Below, one piece after another: positions 57,551 to 64,000 of a stretch of 64,000 nucleotides of DNA. The translations under genes were made by a program, and so were the position numbers. Each line of letters starts with the position of its first letter. Position 1 is the first letter of the stretch. The notes below the pieces were generated by a model that was given only the letters and a program-made list of their open reading frames with translations, did not search any database and was not told the DNA's origin. Origin of the DNA: Prochlorococcus marinus CUG1415 (GTDB lineage Bacteria; Cyanobacteriota; Cyanobacteriia; PCC-6307; Cyanobiaceae). The stretch lies in assembly GCF_017696015.1 (NCBI RefSeq), contig NZ_JAAORL010000001.1:992001-1056000 (forward strand), read 5' to 3'.

Positions 57551-60500
57551 CTAAAAAAGGTTATCTAAATAATTAATTCTCTTTAAAGGTGCATTACTAA
57601 TAAAAACACCTGGAGATATATCTTTAGAATTAGACTTTTCAAATAATTCGAAGTCTGGCAATCCCTTTAAAAACAAATAAATATATCCGCCAAGATGTTG
57701 ATGTGGTTGATAATTTTTAAGTCGCCACTTTAATAATCTATGCAATGCTAATAAATAAAGATGAGATTGCAAGGGATAATGATGTTTAATCATTTCATCT
57801 CTCATATTTTCATAGTTGTAGTTTATTGGTAAACAATCATTATTATCGCTTCCTGAAATCAAATTACTTTTCCAATCAATTACCCACCATTTACTATCTT
57901 CTAATGTATTACCTACAGGGAAAACACAATCAATACATCCTGAATGAAAGCCTTTATTCATAATTTGAAGATCATTTATTTTGTTTGAATATTCTTCACC
58001 AAATTCATATTCCGGATCTAAAAGAAAGCATTTTGATATATCATGAGAATTTATATTTCTACCTTCATAAGATAAAGTTAAATCATATTTAACCTCCTTA
58101 AGTAAGTATTGATTAGATATATCAACTAGTTTCGTGTTTTGTAATTCACTTCCTAAAGATATATTTATAATTCTTAAAATGGCATCTTTTACTTTAAAAG
58201 CCAAAGAAGAATCGATTTGATGAAAGATCAATTCCTCAATAATTAAATCAATTAATTCTTGATTATTATCGTTTCTAAATTCAAATCTTTCTATTATTTT
58301 ATGCAAGCAAGTCCCAGCAATAGTTCCTCTAGGAAATTCACTTAAGGGATTTGGATAAGAAAAATAATTAGGAAAATTCTTTGATTTATTAAAATTAGAA
58401 TCTTTGATAATTGATATATTATCTTCATAATCCTTATATTGATTAATGACTTCATCAATATTTTTATCTTTACGAATCCAAGAAGAATAGCTTGAATAAG
58501 AAATGAATTTATCAGAATTAAATTCTTTAGATATTTTTTTATTAACGTTATCTATTTTCCAAAGATTATTATTCAATCGGTTAGTTTGAAACTTAGGAAG
58601 AAATTCTTTAATTTTCTCTTTTTCTATCATATTTTCAAAAGTAGACTTATAAATATTTATATTTTCCAAATTATTAAATAAATCATTATTTAAAATATTA
58701 TTTGTATCTTCTAAATCATTAAAAACTATAAGTTTATATTTGCTCCTTGTGAGGGCTACATAAATTAATCTCTCACTCTCTTTAAATAAATCTTCTTCTT
58801 CTATTAATTTAAATTTTTCAACCTTCGAGTAATTATTAGAAATATTAATATATATGTTTCTATCAATATTTGATTTCCAAATAGGTCCTTTAATTTTATT
58901 TGAGTTATTAGAAATAATTGAGAGATATGGACAAAGGACCATGTCAAATTCGAGTCCCTTACTACTATGGATAGTACAAAGATTAATTCCATTTTGAAGA
59001 TTATAATCTTTCGTCAAAAAATCTTCTCCGGTACAAATTCTTAAAGAATGATCTAACTGATTTTTATACCAGTTGAAAACTTTATTGATATTAAAATCAT
59101 TATTGATTAATTCTATTTCAACAATTTCTGCAAGTTGAAATAAATTCGAATTTAAATCTGAATCTTGAATAATCGATGATGACTTGTAATTTATAAGAAG
59201 TTCATTAACAATATTTAAAAACCCTTTTTCTCTTAGTTCCTGGGACCAAGTAATACATTTATTAATCAAAATTTCTAAATTATTACTAATTCCATCATCA
59301 AGTAATTCTTCTAATTCAATTTCTATAAATTTTGAAGCAGCAAGTAAAGTTATATTTTTAAAAAGCCTAGGATTTAATAAACAGTCAATGAATAAAAATA
59401 ATAGAGAACTTGCTTCTGTATCAAAAATATTTTGTTTATTTTGAATTTTGCAAGGGAGGTTAAACTGATTTAATTTGTTTTTCAAATCTAAGCATTGAGA
59501 ATTATTTAATGTAAGAATCGCAATTTTATTAATATCAATTTCTTTATTATTTAAAATAAAATTAACTATGTAATTGGTTACAATATCATCTACATCTGTC
59601 TCTTTTTTTGAAAATTCTACAATTTCAAATACATTCTTAAATTTAAATTCAGAATTAATATTTTCATTAATTCTAGAGGTTAATTTCCTATAGTTTAGTT
59701 TTGATTGTTTAAGTCCATTCTTATAAAGTTTATTAATAACATCCATTAACTTTTTAGAGGATCTATAGTTATCTGTAAGACTAAAAACTTCGATTGCATT
59801 AGATCTTGCATCTAAGTAAGTTTCAATATCTCCGCCCCTAAATTTGTAGATCGCTTGTTTTGGATCACCTACACAAAGTAAAAAATGATTATTTGTATTA
59901 AAGAACTTTTTTATTAAATTCCACTGAGTATTATCTGTATCTTGAAACTCATCTACTAAAACACATTTAAATCTTTTTTGAATTTTAGATTGAGTACTAT
60001 TATTAGTAATTTCTGAATCTAGAAATTTATTTTCTACAGTCTTTATAAGATCATTGAAGTTAAAAATAGACAAACTTTTTTTTAATTCAATTAATTTTAT
60101 ATAAGCTAATTGGGTAAATATTCTTACAAATTCGGTATAGAGCCCTTCTTTTATTTTATAAATTTTATGTTGGAGTGAATTAAATTTTGTAAAATCTAAC
60201 TTTAGATTATGTTTATTAATTTCTTTAGAAATATTTTCTTTGTAAAAATATTTAAATAAAAGATCATCGTTAGAAATATCATATAGAAAATCAATCACAT
60301 TTTTCGAATCAAGACTTTTGTTAATCTCTTCAATCCAAAAAATTATTTGATTAAACTTATTATTTCTCGGCTTTGGTGCATATATTTGACTTTTACCACC
60401 ACAGTCCTTAATTAATTTTCCCAACTCTATAAGATTTAAAAATAATTCCTTACCTTTCTTATTCCATTCAACACAAAACTCATTCCAATTAAAATACAAA

Positions 60501-61177
60501 AATTCCTTAAAATAGCTATTTAAATCGATAATCTTATATTTATTATTTATTTGAAATTTACAAATATTTTCTTGATCTATACTTTTTAAAATTTCTACAA
60601 AAAATGACTTATTTATACTGCTTCCAAATCTAGAACTTATTTTTTTCTTAGTCACTGCTGAAATTATTTGAGGGTGAAGAGTTAGGAAATCTTCGATCCA
60701 CAAATTATCTATTACATCTTTATACAAATTATCTATATTATTCTCAATGTATGGATCTTGAGTTAAACCTATTTCAATACTATATTCATCAATAATATAA
60801 TTGCAAAAAGCATGGAATGTAGTTACCTGTAACTTATAAAATTCATTAACAAAATTATCAATTTCGGATATAATTTTATCCTTGGATTTTTCCTTCTCCT
60901 TAAATTTTAAGTACCAATCCTTAAGAGTATTATCTATCTTATTTTCATTATAATTTTGCAAATATAATTTTAAATTCTTAAATCTCGAAAGTATTTTATC
61001 TCGTAATTCAGAACACGTATTTTTTGTAAAACTTAATAAGAGTATCTCATCTGGTTTGATTTTTTTTTCCAAAACATTTCTTAAAACTATGTGAGCCAAT
61101 GTAAAACTTTTGCCTGTTCCTGCACTTGCTTCTATTAATTTAAATTTATTATCTAATTTAATTTGATTAATATCCAT
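57551..61177 (-). CDS. recB: Exodeoxyribonuclease V beta subunit RecB
   Basis: RecB supplies the 3'-5' helicase and the nuclease of RecBCD. The 1208-residue protein has Walker A ASAGTGKS (about residues 17-24), the UvrD-like motifs LVDEFQDTDNTQW and VGDPKQAIYKFRG, TDNYRSSK, and TIHSSKGLEFDMV. The C-terminal nuclease domain carries CLHKIIERF (histidine near 956), GCIDCVFPV (Asp near 1082) and WWVIDWKSN (Asp and Lys near 1102). The ending HLYLLALHRLLKW is also typical of RecB. The nuclease residues are present, so it should be active. It starts 12 bases after the methyltransferase stop. Confidence 0.95.
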   Translation of the reverse strand: MDINQIKLDNKFKLIEASAGTGKSFTLAHIVLRNVLEKKIKPDEILLLSFTKNTCSELRDKILSRFKNLKLYLQNYNENKIDNTLKDWYLKFKEKEKSKDKIISEIDNFVNEFYKLQVTTFHAFCNYIIDEYSIEIGLTQDPYIENNIDNLYKDVIDNLWIEDFLTLHPQIISAVTKKKISSRFGSSINKSFFVEILKSIDQENICKFQINNKYKIIDLNSYFKEFLYFNWNEFCVEWNKKGKELFLNLIELGKLIKDCGGKSQIYAPKPRNNKFNQIIFWIEEINKSLDSKNVIDFLYDISNDDLLFKYFYKENISKEINKHNLKLDFTKFNSLQHKIYKIKEGLYTEFVRIFTQLAYIKLIELKKSLSIFNFNDLIKTVENKFLDSEITNNSTQSKIQKRFKCVLVDEFQDTDNTQWNLIKKFFNTNNHFLLCVGDPKQAIYKFRGGDIETYLDARSNAIEVFSLTDNYRSSKKLMDVINKLYKNGLKQSKLNYRKLTSRINENINSEFKFKNVFEIVEFSKKETDVDDIVTNYIVNFILNNKEIDINKIAILTLNNSQCLDLKNKLNQFNLPCKIQNKQNIFDTEASSLLFLFIDCLLNPRLFKNITLLAASKFIEIELEELLDDGISNNLEILINKCITWSQELREKGFLNIVNELLINYKSSSIIQDSDLNSNLFQLAEIVEIELINNDFNINKVFNWYKNQLDHSLRICTGEDFLTKDYNLQNGINLCTIHSSKGLEFDMVLCPYLSIISNNSNKIKGPIWKSNIDRNIYINISNNYSKVEKFKLIEEEDLFKESERLIYVALTRSKYKLIVFNDLEDTNNILNNDLFNNLENINIYKSTFENMIEKEKIKEFLPKFQTNRLNNNLWKIDNVNKKISKEFNSDKFISYSSYSSWIRKDKNIDEVINQYKDYEDNISIIKDSNFNKSKNFPNYFSYPNPLSEFPRGTIAGTCLHKIIERFEFRNDNNQELIDLIIEELIFHQIDSSLAFKVKDAILRIINISLGSELQNTKLVDISNQYLLKEVKYDLTLSYEGRNINSHDISKCFLLDPEYEFGEEYSNKINDLQIMNKGFHSGCIDCVFPVGNTLEDSKWWVIDWKSNLISGSDNNDCLPINYNYENMRDEMIKHHYPLQSHLYLLALHRLLKWRLKNYQPHQHLGGYIYLFLKGLPDFELFEKSNSKDISPGVFISNAPLKRINYLDNLF

Positions 61178-61189
61178 ATATTTATTGAA

Positions 61190-61663
61190 CTAATATTTAA
61201 CCTCATTTTTATAAAGTAAGTAATTCTTAAATTTATTCTTTAAATATTGCTCTTCTAAAGCAATTTTAAATTTAATTATTAAAACCAGACTTATTGATAA
61301 AAATAAATAATAAATAGATAGCTTTGTTATAAAAAAACCAAGGGAAATAAATATTAAAGAATAGTACATAGGATGCCGCGTAAATTGATAAATACCTTTA
61401 GTAACAAGATTGCTATTGTTTATAGGTCTTGGGAAAGGGGATAAATTTCTACCTAAGTCTTTAATTGCAACTAACATTATTATGAAAGAGATTATGATAA
61501 TTAAAATCCCCATTAAATAAGAAAATGGACTAACTTGAATTATTTGTTTTTGTGGAATAAGTGCCCATTGAAAAAAATGGAGACTTATAATAAAGAACTG
61601 TAAAAAAACAAGGATTATTTCATAAGCAGCTTTAAAGAAATTTTTTAACTGAAATTTAGTCAT
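61190..61663 (-). CDS. ICMT/NnrU-like membrane methyltransferase
   Basis: The 157-residue integral membrane protein belongs to the isoprenylcysteine carboxyl methyltransferase/phospholipid methyltransferase group. It has about four helices, the catalytic SAM motif FTRHPMYYSLIFISLG near residue 91, and the C-terminal LEEQYLKNKFKNYLLYKNEV with the conserved glutamates. A bacterial substrate is not known. It is strikingly placed between recC (3 bases after its stop) and recB (12 bases before its start) on the same strand, so it is cotranscribed with recombination genes. Whether it has any role there is unknown. Confidence 0.78.
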   Translation of the reverse strand: MTKFQLKNFFKAAYEIILVFLQFFIISLHFFQWALIPQKQIIQVSPFSYLMGILIIIISFIIMLVAIKDLGRNLSPFPRPINNSNLVTKGIYQFTRHPMYYSLIFISLGFFITKLSIYYLFLSISLVLIIKFKIALEEQYLKNKFKNYLLYKNEVKY

Positions 61664-61666
61664 TAT

Positions 61667-64000
61667 TTATTTCCTTAATGCTTCAATAAGAGGGCCGTAT
61701 AATCTGAATGATAATTTGTCAAAATTATTATTTCTAAAAAAGAAATCTGGTTCTTTTTCATTCCCAAAACAGATTTTCATTTCTATATTATCTCTTTCTC
61801 CTTTAGAAAAAGGTTTATTCCCAATCCATCTATTTGTAAAAGCTTTTTTCTCATTTTTTGATTTTATTTTTGCTTCTACATATTTATAAGTACTTTCTGG
61901 AGGGAGAGGTAAACAGTTTTCAGAAAAATTTTTAAAAATATTTATGTATTCTTCCAAAATTAAATTTGATTCAATTGCTCCAGGGGATTTAATAATTTGC
62001 GATTTATAATTATTGTCTATTCTAAAAATTACTTTAGTCTTTTTTATATTCTTCTTTAAAGAAGAAATGAAGAGTAATTTTATCCAAGCCTCTGTCAAAC
62101 GACTTAGACTTAGTTTGGCATGTATTAATTCAATTACGGTGTCATCAGCGATAAAATATTCTTCTTTATTTGAATTTGATTTAACATAAATTCTATTAAT
62201 CTTATTATGTTGACTCAAACTTTCATATAGAGTCCTTAATAAATCTTTGATTTCTTTTTCTTTTGTAAAAATACTATTTTTGGGCATAATAATACCATTT
62301 TCAACCAATTGATCATTAATATTCAAATTTTTTAAATCATCAATAATATTATGATGATCAATCTCTAATTGCTGGATTATTTTTGTAATTAGTTGCGACT
62401 TTTGCAGATTGCTTACGTACTCCTCGTCTGGATGATGAATAAATATTTCCTTGGGAGAAATATTTTTTTTATTAAGCCAATATTTTTGTGGAGTCTTGAA
62501 CCAATAAATCAGTTCTGATAATTTGTAATTTTTAATATCAGATTTTTTTTCATTCCAATCTATATCTTCTACTAAAGAATAATTACTTTTAATAATCTTA
62601 GAAGAATCAAGATCAATTATTTCATTTTTATTTAAATCAGACTCTTTAATTATAAGTTCTCTTTGGCCTTGGCTTAAAAAACTATCAAAAAAAGAAATTA
62701 ACTCTTTTATAGGAAAAGAAACATCTAATTTTTTATTGTCTTTGTCATTCTTTACCCAATTAACTATAAATTTATCTCTACAGGCAATTAACAACTCTAG
62801 AAATAAATATTTCTCTCTTTCAAAAACTGATGGATCGCCCAGATGATATTTATTATTTAATAAATTTATATTTTCATTCTTTGATAATTTTGGATAATAA
62901 ACACTATTCATATCTATTAAGAAGATAACCTTATGTGGAATATGCCTTGAATTCTCAATATCACTTACTAGGATCTTATTTATACGTGATTTGCTTTGAT
63001 ATTTAGCTTTATTTATGCAAGAAATTAATATCTCTCTAAAAACATTTAACAAAATAAGATCATCAGGTATTAAAGTTATTGCATGATTATCAAGAATTCT
63101 ATTTATTTCACTTATTTCTAAATTAAAATTTGCATTAGAATCATGAATATTTTTTAATATAAACTTTATCTTTTCAACCCAACTTGAATAAGAAAAAGAT
63201 CCCCTTAGCAAATTAATATATTTTTTTAATTGAAGTAATATTTTAACCCATTTATTCAAATCCAAACTTATATTTTTTGAGCTAAATGATTTTAAATTAA
63301 AAGTACTTAAATTGACTTCTTTGTCATAAATCAAGCCTAAAGTAATTCTATTTATACACCACTCTAGGGTGTTTTTTTCTTCACCTAATCTTTCATTGGC
63401 ATCTAATCCCCAATGAAAACCGACTTGAGAAAGTAAGAAAATAATTTCATCCTTCTCAGTAATATGAAAATCAAAAATGTTCTGAGTTACTTTTTTCGAA
63501 AGAATATAATCTATTTTTTCAAGTGTAATTTTCTCATTTGCTATTTCAGTGATGTCAATTAAAAATTTATAAATGTCTGGATAATCATGATTATCCTCAT
63601 CAATAAAAAAATAAGGTATCTTTTCCCCATTAATTAATTCATTATTAAAGATATGCCTTAGATAAGGTTTAATTTGATTAGTTTGAGGAGATAAAACAGC
63701 AATATCACTAAATTTAATATTCTCGCAAGAATTTATTATTTCTATAATTTTACTTCTTAAATATTCTAATTGTTTATTCTGATTAACATGCTCACAAAGT
63801 AATATTGAATCATCCCTTTCATTTACTATAAAATCATTGCTATTGTTATCAATTAGTTTTTTTTGTATTTGATTAAGAAGAGGAATATCTTTCTTCTCAT
63901 GAAAATTAGTTGTTGGATCAATGTATATTAAATTATTTTTTAAATTTATACCTTCCTTAAGAATATTTTCCTCAATTAATTTCTGAAAGTTTGCTCCAAA
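61667..64000 (-). CDS. recC: Exodeoxyribonuclease V gamma subunit RecC (N-terminus cut off)
   Basis: RecC is the scaffold subunit that recognises Chi and splits the DNA strands. The frame is open for all 778 codons to the right edge, so the true start lies outside the window. The visible part includes IAVLSPQTNQIKPYLRHIF, which matches the RecC helicase-like domain, and WCINRITLGLIYD. It also has a long middle section and the C-terminal region with KAFTNRWIGNKPF and ALRK. An internal TTG at 63332-63334 is not a real start. Full length is usually about 1050-1120 residues, so roughly a third is missing. Confidence 0.88.
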   Translation of the reverse strand, partial: FGANFQKLIEENILKEGINLKNNLIYIDPTTNFHEKKDIPLLNQIQKKLIDNNSNDFIVNERDDSILLCEHVNQNKQLEYLRSKIIEIINSCENIKFSDIAVLSPQTNQIKPYLRHIFNNELINGEKIPYFFIDEDNHDYPDIYKFLIDITEIANEKITLEKIDYILSKKVTQNIFDFHITEKDEIIFLLSQVGFHWGLDANERLGEEKNTLEWCINRITLGLIYDKEVNLSTFNLKSFSSKNISLDLNKWVKILLQLKKYINLLRGSFSYSSWVEKIKFILKNIHDSNANFNLEISEINRILDNHAITLIPDDLILLNVFREILISCINKAKYQSKSRINKILVSDIENSRHIPHKVIFLIDMNSVYYPKLSKNENINLLNNKYHLGDPSVFEREKYLFLELLIACRDKFIVNWVKNDKDNKKLDVSFPIKELISFFDSFLSQGQRELIIKESDLNKNEIIDLDSSKIIKSNYSLVEDIDWNEKKSDIKNYKLSELIYWFKTPQKYWLNKKNISPKEIFIHHPDEEYVSNLQKSQLITKIIQQLEIDHHNIIDDLKNLNINDQLVENGIIMPKNSIFTKEKEIKDLLRTLYESLSQHNKINRIYVKSNSNKEEYFIADDTVIELIHAKLSLSRLTEAWIKLLFISSLKKNIKKTKVIFRIDNNYKSQIIKSPGAIESNLILEEYINIFKNFSENCLPLPPESTYKYVEAKIKSKNEKKAFTNRWIGNKPFSKGERDNIEMKICFGNEKEPDFFFRNNNFDKLSFRLYGPLIEALRK

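Noticed and set aside
63332-63334. TTG as the start of a shorter 555-codon recC product
   Set aside because: The frame is open and RecC-like all the way upstream to the window edge, so the codon is internal.

Overview
The window looks like a piece of a high-light-adapted Prochlorococcus genome, or a very close marine picocyanobacterium. Points in favour: very AT-rich DNA, tightly packed genes with gaps that never exceed about 255 bases, and a cyanobacterial gene set (petG, cytM, chlI, petH, crtL, crtE, psbP-like, sasA, clpC). The ferredoxin-NADP reductase carries a membrane-anchor-like N-terminus instead of a phycobilisome linker domain. The small RNA Yfr1 lies between guaB and trxA, its known cyanobacterial location. 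The exact strain cannot be told from this stretch. There is no insertion sequence, prophage, CRISPR array or rRNA operon, and only one tRNA (Glu).

Layout. 1-2776: peptide ABC transporter permease (cut by the window edge), its binding protein and a small unknown gene, all leftward. 2826-9726: a long leftward run of housekeeping genes (hom, sufE, 5-formyl-THF cyclo-ligase, ruvC, chlI, a TrmJ-like methyltransferase, cytM, rsmD, hisH, trxA), with tiny petG reading rightward inside it. 9816-9874: Yfr1. 9957-22957: guaB, then gyrA-crtL, a GH57 branching enzyme, leuA, a small membrane protein, a 7TM-HD phosphodiesterase, folD, crtE and a PAP2-like protein. 22954-28387: cobB, opcA, zwf and petH leftward; opcA-zwf-petH is an NADPH-centred group. 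28569-36507: a START-like protein, tRNA-Glu, sasA, a CpcS-like protein, a small secreted protein, prsA, malQ, a RodZ-like protein and a UbiB-type kinase. 36573-45472: PLP decarboxylase, cdsA, alpha/beta hydrolase, gldA-like dehydrogenase, clpC, rimI and lysA. 45501-49663: a rightward run cdaA-uppS-bioB-trhO-unknown. 49660-55707: lipA, recR, psbP-like, an ABC exporter, a small secreted protein and a DEAD-box helicase. 55846-64000: a leftward recC-methyltransferase-recB-recD operon, with recC cut by the window edge.

How the genes fit together. Photosynthetic electron flow is represented by petG, cytM, petH and the PsbP-like lipoprotein. Pigment and isoprenoid synthesis is represented by chlI, crtE, crtL and uppS. 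Night-time carbon use is represented by the GH57 enzyme, malQ, zwf and opcA, and sasA is the clock-output kinase. Both a c-di-AMP synthase and a PgpH-like hydrolase are present, and each differs from the textbook motif at one position. The items most worth a second look are the membrane methyltransferase inside the recCBD operon, a hairpin against the start codon of the RNA helicase, the altered c-di-AMP enzyme motifs, the anchored FNR, the period-12 repeats upstream of petH, and several small unknown proteins. All identifications come from reading the sequence; no database search was run.
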